DNA from: Acidobacteriota bacterium
GTDB taxonomy: Bacteria > Actinomycetota > Acidimicrobiia > Acidimicrobiales > Microtrichaceae
Assembly: GCA_003577145.1 (NCBI GenBank)
Contig: QEUP01000017.1
Coordinates: forward strand, 131,909 to 195,908
DNA length: 64,000 nt
Direction: 5' to 3'
In this document: piece by piece, positions 18,750-27,874 of the stretch
Position numbering within the stretch: the first letter of the stretch is position 1
Layout: every line of letters begins with the position of its first letter
Notes under the pieces: model-generated
Told to the model about the DNA's origin: nothing
What the model saw: the letters and a program-made list of their open reading frames with translations, nothing else
Database searches by the model: none
Program-made: the position numbers and the translations under genes

Positions 18750-20384
18750 CTATTTGCCGACCGGCACCCGCAGCGTCGCCCGCTCATCTTCGAATTGCGA
18801 CGGTCGGGTGATCACCTCTACCTCCCAGTCGCCCGGGATCGGCAAATCGACACCGGCGAGCAGGTAGTGGCCCGACCCGGCGTCGAAGGGCTCACGGCTG
18901 ATCGGGCCGAGGTCGCGACTCGGCAGCGAGAAGAGCAACTCGACTGCGGATACCCCTTCGTCCACCCGGCCATTCTCGTCGAAGAAATAGAGGTGTACCT
19001 CATTCTGGTCCCCTGCGCGGTTGGGATCGACGACGACGTTGACCTCGCCGTCTCCGATCGGAACGGTGGCGCTGTAGTACCCGCTGATCCCGGCCTCGGA
19101 CGCGGCCGGTGTGAGGTTCACGAGCACGGCGGTAACTGCCAGCACGAGAACGACCAGGCCGACCTCGAACCTCATGGTGAGCCTCAGTTGCTTCCAGGTT
19201 GCACTGTCGACGGAAGCCCTGACCGCTGGGACGAGGCGGAAGCGGTTGTACACCGCCAGCGACAGGATGGCGGCCACCAGGGCGAGCTTGACGGCCAAGG
19301 TCCAGCCATAGGCGGTCGCGGTCAGTGCTCGCCAGGCGCGTACCTCGACCCAGGCGAGCAAGCCCCCAGCCACGACCGCGGCAACGAGAGCGAACCCCGC
19401 GATCATCGAGAAGCGGTCGACGATGTCGGCTGCACCAGCGGGATCGTCGAGGCGACGCCGCTCCTGCCACAGCAGCAAGGCGGCGAGCAGGCCGCCGGAC
19501 CACGTTGCCGCGGCCAGAACATGCAGGAGGTCGGCAGCTGTGACGAGTGCGACGGGGCTCGTCGACCGGTTGTGTCCAGTCAGCACAAGTGCCACGCAGG
19601 CCATGGCGCCACCCACAAATCCCGTGATGCGCGGAGCCCGGCGGCCACTCGACAGGCCCACCAGAGCCAGCCCGACGACCGAAAGAGCGGTCGCCAGCCC
19701 CACCCCGTCACCCAGGACAGCGGACACGACAGCGCTGTCGAAGAGCGCCCGGAACCCGGTACCGGTAGCAAGTGCGGCTTGGATGGGGATCGACAGCAGC
19801 GCTGACAGCATCCCGGCGATGGCACCGACCCTGATCACGGCTACCGTTCGTCGGTCCGGCGCCTTGCGCAAGGCGGTGGCGAGCCATGCGCCCCCCGACG
19901 CGATCAGAGTTCCGGTGTAGATCACCCAACGGGCGACCACTGCGGCCAGCTCCCACCAGCGATCTCCCGAGCCGAGGATCGCGTCGAGATCGACGTCATC
20001 GACGGGGGAGCCGGGGCCCACCGAGAAGACGATGGCTCCCCGCACCGGATGGGTGTCGGAGGACTGGACCCGGTAAGAGACGACGTAGGTACCGTCGGGT
20101 ATTTCGCCTTCGAGCGTGACGGTTACCGTCATGGCGTCATCGCTCAGGACGGGCTGGCCCGTCTGCACGGGGATATCGCCAGGGCCGAACACACGTATCC
20201 CTCCGAGGTCTACCGACACGCCCTCGTTGAAGGCCAGCGTGACAGCGGAGGGTGCTCGATCGAGCTGTTCGCCGTCCGCGGGAGAGCTGGACACGAGGAC
20301 GGCATGTGCGGAAGCGGGGGAAGCCCAGCAGAGGGCGAGAACGACGCCCGCAGTCGCTGCCAGGAGGCGCCGCGGCGGTCTCAC
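18750..20384 (-). CDS. CopC-CopD fusion copper-resistance/uptake protein
   Basis: A 544-residue fusion. After the signal peptide the mature protein should begin HAVLVSSSPADGEQL, with the N-terminal His that binds copper in CopC; a second site is in SSDTHPVRG. The CopC domain spans about residues 27-125. Some eight membrane helices follow (CopD domain, about 140-430). The extracytoplasmic C-terminal domain of about 110 residues (SGYYSATVPIGDGEVNVVV) resembles the FixH/YtkA-like domain of similar fusions. GTG start one base after the stop of the upstream phosphatase gene. It probably moves or stores copper at the envelope. Confidence 0.88.
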   Translation of the reverse strand: MRPPRRLLAATAGVVLALCWASPASAHAVLVSSSPADGEQLDRAPSAVTLAFNEGVSVDLGGIRVFGPGDIPVQTGQPVLSDDAMTVTVTLEGEIPDGTYVVSYRVQSSDTHPVRGAIVFSVGPGSPVDDVDLDAILGSGDRWWELAAVVARWVIYTGTLIASGGAWLATALRKAPDRRTVAVIRVGAIAGMLSALLSIPIQAALATGTGFRALFDSAVVSAVLGDGVGLATALSVVGLALVGLSSGRRAPRITGFVGGAMACVALVLTGHNRSTSPVALVTAADLLHVLAAATWSGGLLAALLLWQERRRLDDPAGAADIVDRFSMIAGFALVAAVVAGGLLAWVEVRAWRALTATAYGWTLAVKLALVAAILSLAVYNRFRLVPAVRASVDSATWKQLRLTMRFEVGLVVLVLAVTAVLVNLTPAASEAGISGYYSATVPIGDGEVNVVVDPNRAGDQNEVHLYFFDENGRVDEGVSAVELLFSLPSRDLGPISREPFDAGSGHYLLAGVDLPIPGDWEVEVITRPSQFEDERATLRVPVGK

Positions 20385-20385
20385 A

Positions 20386-21177
20386 TCAGGTGCCCGAGCC
20401 GGAGAGCACCGCCAGGACCCTGTCGTGGACGAGGCCGTTCGAGCCGACCCCGCTACCTCCGGAAGGATCGACTTCGCCGGTGAGGGTGGTGAAGCAGCCG
20501 CCGGCTTCGGAGAGGATCACGCTCATCGGTTCGAGATCCCAGCGGGCTGCTTCGGGGTCGACCATTACGTCGACGCGTCCGGTGGCGACCAAGGCGTAGC
20601 CGTAGCCATCACCCCAGGTTCTCAACTGGAAGCCGGCGCTCTTGGCGCGTCGAAGCATCTCGTCTGACCATGCCTCGTAGCCGCTGGTGGTGAGAATGGC
20701 ACCAGACAGGTCCTCTGTGCGGCTGACCCGGGCGGGTCGCCGGTTGCAGAAGCAACCGAGCCCCCGACCCGCGTAGACGGTCTCGTCGAGCGCGGGAAGG
20801 TTGATCACACCCAGCGCCGGACCGTGCCGGTCGGTCATGGCCAGCAGGTTGCAGTAGAGCGGAACCCCAGCCGTGAAGGCCTTGGTGCCATCGATCGGAT
20901 CGATCACCCATTCACGGCCGCTGGTGCCCTCGCTCAGGCCTTCCTCTTCCCCGATCAGGGTGTCATCCGGGTGGAGCTCGGCAAGGCGCTCACGCAGGTA
21001 CCGCTCGGCGGCTCGATCGGCATCGGTCACAGGCGTGCCGTCCTCTTTGCGGTCGACGCTCAGGTCATCGGAGCCGAACCAGCCGAGGGTGATCCTGCCC
21101 GCTTCCCTGAGCAATTCCACCGCTTCGTTCATGAGTTCGGGGTCGATGGGATGGCTCATCATCGGATCATGCTCCAT
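20386..21177 (-). CDS. Inositol-monophosphatase-family phosphatase (possibly histidinol-phosphatase)
   Basis: Metal-dependent sugar/histidinol phosphatase of the IMPase family, 263 residues. Motifs are GEEEG, DPIDGTKAF (metal-binding Asp residues), WGDGYGYALVATG and the C-terminal DPEAARWDLEP. The WGDGYGY form is typical of the HisN histidinol-phosphatase subgroup in actinobacteria, but without his genes nearby I leave the symbol empty. It heads the minus-strand run containing copC-copD (stop and next start 1 nt apart), perhaps only by chance. Confidence 0.82.
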   Translation of the reverse strand: MEHDPMMSHPIDPELMNEAVELLREAGRITLGWFGSDDLSVDRKEDGTPVTDADRAAERYLRERLAELHPDDTLIGEEEGLSEGTSGREWVIDPIDGTKAFTAGVPLYCNLLAMTDRHGPALGVINLPALDETVYAGRGLGCFCNRRPARVSRTEDLSGAILTTSGYEAWSDEMLRRAKSAGFQLRTWGDGYGYALVATGRVDVMVDPEAARWDLEPMSVILSEAGGCFTTLTGEVDPSGGSGVGSNGLVHDRVLAVLSGSGT

Positions 21178-21299
21178 CGCGGTGCTTGCCTCCCAGTCAG
21201 GGGAGTGCAGCCGGCAGGTGGAAGATCCCGGATCGCGTCGTTCAGTCGGGCCTATCGGGTGCCGATGAATCGATCACGACCCAACAGAGGCGTAGAGAG

Positions 21300-21632
21300 A
21301 TGGCGACCATCAGAACCACCTGTCCCAACTGTGGTGATGTGAGGCTCAAAGTACAAGAGGTGACGCTTCGCATCTGCGAGGACGACAACTCGGGGGAGTG
21401 CCTGATCAGTTGTCCCCGGTGCCGGACTCGGTTCACCAAGGAGACCGACGACCGCATGATCGTCGTCCTGACCGCTGCCGGCGTGGACGTCATCTACTGG
21501 TATCTGCCGGCAGAGATCTACGAGCGGCCCTCCATCACGAAGCCTCTGACCCACGACGACCTGATCGACTTCCACACCCTTCTCGAAGACGACGACGCAA
21601 GCGTCATCGAGCAGATCACGGGTCCGGTTTGA
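21300..21632 (+). CDS. Conserved zinc-ribbon protein
   Basis: A 110-residue protein with two Cys pairs, CPNC at residues 8-11 and CPRC at 38-41, making a zinc ribbon, then an alpha/beta-like C-terminal half rich in acidic residues. Start ATG 21300 (begins MATIRTTC). It seems to be a conserved actinobacterial hypothetical; function unknown. The frame upstream of this ATG is not coding. Confidence 0.72.
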   Translation: MATIRTTCPNCGDVRLKVQEVTLRICEDDNSGECLISCPRCRTRFTKETDDRMIVVLTAAGVDVIYWYLPAEIYERPSITKPLTHDDLIDFHTLLEDDDASVIEQITGPV

Positions 21633-21726
21633 GAAACCGCCGATGCGGTGACCGACCCAGGCTGCCGGTTGAGATCCGCGGATTGGTGGTACCTGACGGG
21701 GCCGGGCCCTCCCGGTAGACGATCGG

Positions 21727-22668
21727 TCAAGCTGGATCGATCGTCGGTGCGTCGATCCTGATCAGCAGTGCCAGCCCCGCGATGACAACGGCCATGCCAA
21801 CCAACTGCCAGGCTACGACCGCCTCACCGAGCACCAGTGCCGCTCCTATCGTCGACAGCACCGGGAGTGACAGGGTGAGCGTGGACGTCAGGGTTATGGG
21901 TAGGTATGCGTGGGCCCAGTTCATCAGGAGATGACCCGTACCGGGGACGAGAGCCATCACGGCGACCAAGCCCAGTTCCGATGCCGACGGTCGTGCCAAT
22001 CCCCCTTCGCTCAGCAACGCCAGAGGCAGGACGATGAACGGACCTATGACAAGGACAGCGGTCTGGTACTCGATGGCGCCCAGGTGGTTGCGGGCCTTCT
22101 TGGATGCGACGAAGTACCAGGCCCACACTACGGTGGCCACAAAGGCCAGTGCGTCCCCGGAGGGGCTCCACACGGGTGACCCGGTGGATCCGAAGACGAC
22201 GAGAGTCACACCGGCGAGAGTGACCGCGATGAGGGCGACTGTTCGGGGGTTCAGCTTCTCGCCGAAGAGACGCTCGGCGACGAACAGCAGAAGTATCGGT
22301 TGAAGTGCCGCGATCACGGTGGCGTTGGCGACCGTCGTCCACTTGATGGCGGTGAAGAAGATGCAGATGTCGAGTGAGAACGCGACGGCACCCGGAAGCG
22401 CCAGGCGGATCGTGCGCCAGGTCAACCTTCCCCCGGTCACGGTGAGAACTGCCGCGTAGACCGCCGCGCCGACGACGATGCGGTAGAAGGCCAGTTGAAC
22501 TCCGGGGAGGCTGACGTACTTGGCCAGCACGTTGCCGCTGCTCCAGAGCAGCATCGTGGTGACCGCGGCCAGCATTGCGGCGCGGGGCTCGTCACGGGTC
22601 AGGCTGGCTGTGGTGACGGCGCGGGACACGTTCAGATCACCGGGACCCTGATCGGGCGGCCTCTTCAC
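21727..22668 (-). CDS. EamA/DMT-family transporter
   Basis: A 313-residue membrane protein with about ten hydrophobic segments in two EamA repeats, e.g. LWSSGNVLAKYVSLPGVQLA in the first and VPGTGHLLMNWAHAYLPIT in the second. Drug/metabolite transporters export or import small metabolites; the substrate is unknown. The GTG at 22668 overlaps the end of pyrE by about 30 bp; a GTG at 22629 would begin just after the pyrE stop and is equally possible. Confidence 0.82.
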   Translation of the reverse strand: MKRPPDQGPGDLNVSRAVTTASLTRDEPRAAMLAAVTTMLLWSSGNVLAKYVSLPGVQLAFYRIVVGAAVYAAVLTVTGGRLTWRTIRLALPGAVAFSLDICIFFTAIKWTTVANATVIAALQPILLLFVAERLFGEKLNPRTVALIAVTLAGVTLVVFGSTGSPVWSPSGDALAFVATVVWAWYFVASKKARNHLGAIEYQTAVLVIGPFIVLPLALLSEGGLARPSASELGLVAVMALVPGTGHLLMNWAHAYLPITLTSTLTLSLPVLSTIGAALVLGEAVVAWQLVGMAVVIAGLALLIRIDAPTIDPA

Positions 22669-23218
22669 CGATTGCAGGTATCCCGAGATCGTCGTTCGTC
22701 GCCAGCGGCAGGTAGGTGATGTTCTCCGACCGGAAGCGTTCCGCCAACCCGCTGCCCCGGTCTATGAGGGCTGTCGCGGCGACGATTGTCGCTCCGGTTG
22801 CGCGGACGACGTCAACGGCTTTGAGCATGGAACCGCCGGTCGTCACGACGTCTTCGACCATCAAGACGCGACTCGATTCGTCGAGGCGGGCACCTTCGAT
22901 GAGCTTGTCGGTCCCGCGGCCCTTGGGTTGCTTCCTGACGACGAACCACTTCGTGTCGCAGAGCACGGCGATACCGTGAGCGAACTGGTCGGCCCCCATC
23001 GTCATGCCGCCCACGGAATCGAAGCCCACCTCCCGTTCGGACATGGCCTCGGTCATGGCGTTGCACGCCAGAGCGAGGTGGTGGCCTTGAGCCAGCGCCC
23101 GCTTCCCGTCGCAGAACCAGTGGGAGAGTGCACCGCTGGACAACTCGAAGGGCTCCTCGCGGTATTCGAGGCAGTTGTCTCTCAGATGCCGGACGAGCTC
23201 TTCTCGTTTGGAGGCCAC
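22637..23218 (-). CDS. pyrE: Orotate phosphoribosyltransferase
   Basis: Makes orotidine monophosphate from orotate and PRPP in pyrimidine synthesis. The PRPP-binding loop VLMVEDVVTTGGSMLKA is intact, as are the VVRKQPKGRGTDKLIEG loop and the N-terminal segment with the FELSSGALSHWFCDGKR pattern. 193 residues, normal length. Other pyr genes are not adjacent. The EamA transporter follows with a short overlap. Confidence 0.9.
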   Translation of the reverse strand: MASKREELVRHLRDNCLEYREEPFELSSGALSHWFCDGKRALAQGHHLALACNAMTEAMSEREVGFDSVGGMTMGADQFAHGIAVLCDTKWFVVRKQPKGRGTDKLIEGARLDESSRVLMVEDVVTTGGSMLKAVDVVRATGATIVAATALIDRGSGLAERFRSENITYLPLATNDDLGIPAIGEEAARSGSR

Positions 23219-23328
23219 CGGCAGAAGCTATATGGAGGGACCGCTTCACAACTAGCGAGTATCCGCCGGCTCTGCCTTTCCGCCAGGAGCCGCTTCATCG
23301 AGCGCCCGAATCCGCCGACAGGAGAAGG

Positions 23329-25050
23329 GTGGACCCGTTGCAGTTGGCCCAGGTGGAGACGCCCGTCAACCACACGATCGCCACTGCGATAGGGGTCGTT
23401 CTGACCTTGGTGCTGCTGTGGATCGCCTTCATCTCGCTTTCCAGGAAGTGGCGGGTGGACGACGTTCCGACATCGAAAGTCGCAGGTGCGTTCATCGGCG
23501 AGAACGAGGTGACCGGTGTCGCCGAGTCGGACAATCCGTTGATTGGAGTGTTCACCGGACGATCGTGCTTCTGGTACAGGTACAAGGAGGAGAGGCGGAC
23601 CGACTCGGTTGACACCCACGATGACCGGAGCGGCAGGTGGACCAAGGTGCGCTCCGGGGAGCGCATGATCCCGTTCAGGATCCGCGACGACACAGGAGCG
23701 ATGTGGGTCCGGCCGAAAGGCGCGGAGTTCAATGGCGGTGAGACCCGCGTGTTCACACGAGGCGACCGCCGCTACACAGAGACAGCCTTGCGGCTCAACG
23801 AACCGACCTATGTGATCGGCCCGGTTCGCTGGTCGGATGACGCGCCGGCCCCGTTCTTCACCCGGAGCCCGGATTCGGCTCGCGACCTGTACATGATTGC
23901 GCGGGGGACCGATCGGCAGGTCTCGCACCGGATGGGCTGGCTCGGGTATGGGGTCGCCCTGCAGGCCGTCGCCCTGGCCGTGATCACGCCATTCCTCGGG
24001 TACTCGACGTTGGAGACAACGGCGGGTGAGTCCACCATCCAGTTGCGGTTCGTCACTGACGGGAGAGTGGGTCTGGCGGCGATCTTCGGCGGTGTCGTGA
24101 TCGGCCTGTTGCTGTTGAGCTACCTGACTCACCTCTACAACCGGCTCGTCGCCTCCAAGAACCGGACCGGGATGGCGTGGTCGATGATCGACGTGCAGCT
24201 ACAGCGGCGTACCGACCTCATCGGCAACCTCGTGGAGGTGGTCCGGGGCTACACGGCCTATGAGCGCCGGGTTCTGGAGGCCATCGCCTACCGCCGAAGC
24301 TGCCGCGAGGTTCCGACCGGCGCTGACATCAGCACCGCCGATCGCGCCTATGCCGGTCAACAGGGTGTGACCAAGGAACTGGTCGCCCTGGCCGAGGCCT
24401 ATCCCGACCTTCGAGCAGCCGCCAGCTACCAGTCGCTGCTGGGGGCGCTGGCGGATACCGAGGATCGCGTGGCCTGGGCCCGCTCGTTCTACAACGACAC
24501 CGTCACCGTGCTGAGAGACAGGGTGCGCACCTTCCCCGGGATCCTCTTGGCCCCACTGGTGCGACCCGGCAGCCGTGAGCTGTTCAGGATCGGAGCGGAT
24601 GAGCGCGTCGTTCCCCGGGTGGATCTCAGCGATCGTCAGCTGCCATGGGCTGGTCCGCATGGTGACGACACCGGTCCACCGACGGGGGACCCGTCGATCC
24701 CGCCGCCCGCCGGCACGCCGTCGGCGCCTTCGCCCGGAGGGGGCTGGGCAGCCGAGGATCCGTTCAGCTCGAGGACGGGCGGCATCTCACTCGGTCCGTA
24801 CGAGGAACGCACCCTGCGACCGGTACCGCGCGCGCAGAACCCCTCTCCGCCGGAGGGCTGGTACCCGGATCCTGTGGCCAAGCGTGATCGCGTGCGGTTC
24901 TGGAGCGGACGGGACTGGACGGTCTACGTGAAGCCGGGGGAGCGTTGTGAGGACTGCTCGGCCGATGCTCCCCCGCCCGAGCATCACCAGCGTGTGGCGG
25001 CCTTCGAGGAGCCCAAGGGCTGGCGCAGCGCCAACGCGTCCCAAACCTAG
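23329..25050 (+). CDS. GIDE-domain and LemA-domain membrane protein with DUF2510 tail
   Basis: About 573 residues. A first membrane helix near the N-terminus (IGVVLTLVLLWIAFISL) is followed by a GIDE-like domain (GAFIGENEVTGVAESDNPLI, then CFWYRYKEE and a FTRGDRRYTETAL segment). Two more helices come around residues 205-270, then a LemA-type helical domain (LYNRLVASKNRTGMAWSMID, IGNLVEVVRGYTAYERRVLE) and a Pro-rich linker. The short DUF2510 motif GWYPDP sits near residue 510. Start uncertain: GTG 23329 with AGGAG 4 nt upstream, or TTG 23338, or GTG 23353. The combination of GIDE and LemA occurs in other bacteria; the role is unknown, probably envelope-associated. Confidence 0.75.
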   Translation: MDPLQLAQVETPVNHTIATAIGVVLTLVLLWIAFISLSRKWRVDDVPTSKVAGAFIGENEVTGVAESDNPLIGVFTGRSCFWYRYKEERRTDSVDTHDDRSGRWTKVRSGERMIPFRIRDDTGAMWVRPKGAEFNGGETRVFTRGDRRYTETALRLNEPTYVIGPVRWSDDAPAPFFTRSPDSARDLYMIARGTDRQVSHRMGWLGYGVALQAVALAVITPFLGYSTLETTAGESTIQLRFVTDGRVGLAAIFGGVVIGLLLLSYLTHLYNRLVASKNRTGMAWSMIDVQLQRRTDLIGNLVEVVRGYTAYERRVLEAIAYRRSCREVPTGADISTADRAYAGQQGVTKELVALAEAYPDLRAAASYQSLLGALADTEDRVAWARSFYNDTVTVLRDRVRTFPGILLAPLVRPGSRELFRIGADERVVPRVDLSDRQLPWAGPHGDDTGPPTGDPSIPPPAGTPSAPSPGGGWAAEDPFSSRTGGISLGPYEERTLRPVPRAQNPSPPEGWYPDPVAKRDRVRFWSGRDWTVYVKPGERCEDCSADAPPPEHHQRVAAFEEPKGWRSANASQT

Positions 25051-25097
25051 GGGTTGGGCCAGCCGCGGCACAGTGCCGGCGGGCGGCGGGATCGGCC

Positions 25098-27854
25098 TCA
25101 GCCGTAGGCTTCGCAGCTCACGTTGAGGCAGCGGTCGAAAGGAACGGGCTGCCACTCGGTGGGTGAGTACTTGAGGTGCTCGTAGCCGCCGGCAAGGTGC
25201 AGCCACTTGACCAGCCCCGTCTCGCACTCGTTGGGTCCGCCGCCTCCGGGAAACATGAATCCCTCGAAGCCGTTGTAGACGGTGAGCGCGCCCGGACGCT
25301 GTGTCGGGCTGGTCCTTACCGCGGCTACGAACTCTCCGGCCTCGTTCCACACGCGCAGGAGGCCATCGTCGGCAACACCTTTGGCTGTGGCGTCGTCGTC
25401 GTTCATCAGCACGAACGGCTTGCCGCGGTGCGTGTCCAGCAGTACCCGGTTGGTGGTGTTCATGGCGTGGATGCTCCAGCGGTTGTGCCCGCTGGACAAG
25501 CGGAACGGGTGGTCCTTCCCGCCCATGGGTGGAGGCTCTTTGTGCACGGGCAGATCTTCGCCGGCCTCGACGAACCACGGGTGCTCGATGAGGAACTGGG
25601 CGCGGCGGGTGAGGGTCGGGTACGGGTCGCCACGCTCGATGTGGTGACGCAGCGGAGCGTGGGTCTCCCGGGCCGGGAAGGGTGAGGCCTGGCCCTTCGC
25701 CATCGTCATCATTCCCCAGTCGGTGTAGCGGGTGAAGCCCCGGTCCCGGATCGATCGGAGGGTCGAGTCGGCGGGAATGGTGCCGGCAAGCACCGAGTCG
25801 CGGACCATCTCGTCTGCTACGTCCTCGTCGCTGGTCAGCGTCCCCTCGAGGGTGAAGCTGCCCCACAGCGCTCGGTAGCTCCGTCTCCTTCCCAGGCGGT
25901 CGGTGTAGCTGTCGAGCCCGCGGGAGGTGGCCCGTTCCTCGATGACCCGACACAGCTCGGCGAGCATCTCCCACTCGGAGCGGGCCTCACCTCGGGGCGG
26001 GGTTGCCTGATCTGTCATGCCGAGGAACATCGTCCACGGTGTCGGCATGCCGAAGCAGACCTTCTCGTACTGTTGGGTGGCAGGGAGCACGATGTCGGAC
26101 CACAGCGCGGTCTGTGACATCCGGAAGTCACAGCAGACGACCAGCGACAGTTGGGGCCACAGCTCCTCGAGCAGGTGGGTCTTCCCGCCGCGTGACCGGC
26201 GCAGCATGTTGCCGGCTATCTCGATGAGGACACGTGGCGGTCGGTCGGGCGGTGGCGAAGCCACGCTGTCCCACCAGCCTTGCTCCATGGCCTCGTTCCA
26301 GTGATCGTCGAAGGCGCCCGGCATGGTCGGGTCTGCCCAGGCCGGGTTGTTCCACCGCTTGCGGTAGCCGGCGTGCCAGTACCAGAAGAAGACCGGCGGG
26401 ACCATGCCGGCGACCCCGAGCTGCCCGCGCATCAGGTGGGTCGCGGCCAGCTCAGGTGTGAGGGTGGGATCGAAGTCGCACATCACCTCGACGGCTGTCT
26501 CGTAGGCGGCCAGGACCTGCTCGGCACCCTCGGCCCCGGGTACCTGCTTGGCCATGGCAATCGTCTGCCCGTCGAAGAGACCCGTCGCCCAGCCGCTCAT
26601 GCCTGTGCCCTTGCGACCCCAATTGCCCGAGACGGCCAGCAACAGCGCCATTGCCCGCTGCATCAGGTCGCCGTGGAAGTACTTGGTCACCCCGGCGTTG
26701 GGGAGTATGCGGGTGCGCCCCGTGGCGATCAGCCGCGCGACCTTCCTGATCGTGTCGGGATGTGATCCGCACAACTCGCTCACCTGCTCCGGTCGGTACT
26801 CGGCGTCCAGCATCCGTCGGAGCCGGCACAGCAGCGGCTCGACCGTCACGCTCTGTCCGTCGGTCAGTTCGACTTCGATGCTGCCGGCGAGCAGCGGCTC
26901 GAAGTCGAGGTGGAGGTCCGCGGGGTCGGCGAGCAAGACCCCTTTGTCCGGGTGCGCGTGGAAGAAGCGGTCCTCTGCGCCCCCATCGCTGATGTCAGCC
27001 TCTCTCAGGTACAGGCCGGTGTCGTCGCGCACCAGGAGAGCGAGGTCGGTCTGGGAGCGTATGAAGCCGAGGTCGGCGAGGTCCTCCTCGAGGATGACCT
27101 GGGTCATCGCCAGGGCCAAGGCGGCGTCGGTGCCGTGCCTTACCGGCACGTGTATGTCGACGTGAGAGTGAGACGGGTTCACGTCGGGCGAGATCAGGAT
27201 CAGGTTGGCTCCCCGGTAGCGGGCCTCGACCAGGTAGTGGAAGGCGCCGATCTGGGTGTAGGCGGGGTTGCAGTGCCAGATGAGGATGCAGTCTGAGTGG
27301 AAGTAGTCGTCTACCGAGGGCGCGAAGTAGAACTTGCCGAACACCTGGTGCAGGCCGGCCCAGAAGTCGTTGATCGATCCGTCCACGTCGAGGACCGTCC
27401 CGCCAAGGGCACCCATGAAGCGCACCGGACCGTGGATCACGCCCACCTCGGGAGATCCCTCGTGCACGATCGACTCGGGCCCTACCTCCTCGATGGCGTC
27501 GATGATCGCGTCGGCGATCTCCTCCAGTGCCTGGTCCCAGGTGATCTGTTCCCAGCGACCATCACCCCTCTCGCCCGCTCGACGAAGGGGGTGAAGGATC
27601 CGGTCGGGCGCGTCGAGCTGACGGCTCCAAGCCGCGCCCTTCTGGCAGCCCATGGGGTTCATGTCGGGCACGCCTTCTTCGACGACAGGAAGCGTCCCGG
27701 TGATCTCCTCCCGGATGACCTTGCCGTCTCTGACGAACACCGTGTAAGGGCAGTTGGCGGGGAAGCAGTCGACGCAGTGGCTGCCCTTGGCGACGCGGTC
27801 CCAGGTCAACCGGGAGCGGTAGCTGTGCTCGGTACTGCGACCTTCTGGCACCAT
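25098..27854 (-). CDS. Molybdopterin oxidoreductase (DMSO-reductase family, type-II-like catalytic subunit)
   Basis: A 918-residue molybdopterin enzyme. The N-terminal Fe-S site reads SHCVDCFPANCPY, with ligand candidates His27, Cys28, Cys31, Cys36 and Cys71 (GCQKG). The spacing HX3CX4CX34C resembles the NarG/ethylbenzene-dehydrogenase class more than periplasmic nitrate reductase. Later motifs include LPNAGVTKYFHGDL, GNWGRKGTGMSG and DIVLPATQQYEK (cofactor-binding). The C-terminal cap has HNRWSIHAMNTTNR. No Tat signal and no beta, gamma or chaperone gene are nearby. ATG 27854 lies 20 bp after the acyl-CoA dehydrogenase stop, so the two are likely one operon. Substrate unknown. Confidence 0.88.
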   Translation of the reverse strand: MVPEGRSTEHSYRSRLTWDRVAKGSHCVDCFPANCPYTVFVRDGKVIREEITGTLPVVEEGVPDMNPMGCQKGAAWSRQLDAPDRILHPLRRAGERGDGRWEQITWDQALEEIADAIIDAIEEVGPESIVHEGSPEVGVIHGPVRFMGALGGTVLDVDGSINDFWAGLHQVFGKFYFAPSVDDYFHSDCILIWHCNPAYTQIGAFHYLVEARYRGANLILISPDVNPSHSHVDIHVPVRHGTDAALALAMTQVILEEDLADLGFIRSQTDLALLVRDDTGLYLREADISDGGAEDRFFHAHPDKGVLLADPADLHLDFEPLLAGSIEVELTDGQSVTVEPLLCRLRRMLDAEYRPEQVSELCGSHPDTIRKVARLIATGRTRILPNAGVTKYFHGDLMQRAMALLLAVSGNWGRKGTGMSGWATGLFDGQTIAMAKQVPGAEGAEQVLAAYETAVEVMCDFDPTLTPELAATHLMRGQLGVAGMVPPVFFWYWHAGYRKRWNNPAWADPTMPGAFDDHWNEAMEQGWWDSVASPPPDRPPRVLIEIAGNMLRRSRGGKTHLLEELWPQLSLVVCCDFRMSQTALWSDIVLPATQQYEKVCFGMPTPWTMFLGMTDQATPPRGEARSEWEMLAELCRVIEERATSRGLDSYTDRLGRRRSYRALWGSFTLEGTLTSDEDVADEMVRDSVLAGTIPADSTLRSIRDRGFTRYTDWGMMTMAKGQASPFPARETHAPLRHHIERGDPYPTLTRRAQFLIEHPWFVEAGEDLPVHKEPPPMGGKDHPFRLSSGHNRWSIHAMNTTNRVLLDTHRGKPFVLMNDDDATAKGVADDGLLRVWNEAGEFVAAVRTSPTQRPGALTVYNGFEGFMFPGGGGPNECETGLVKWLHLAGGYEHLKYSPTEWQPVPFDRCLNVSCEAYG

Positions 27855-27874
27855 CAAGTCGGTTCCACCCCGGT

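Noticed and set aside
18042-19805. Plus-strand open frame of 587 residues over the copper cluster
   Set aside because: It is the complement of the repeat lipoprotein and CopC-CopD genes, which have signal peptides, motifs and family features; the plus frame shows only Ser/Trp repeats and no domain.
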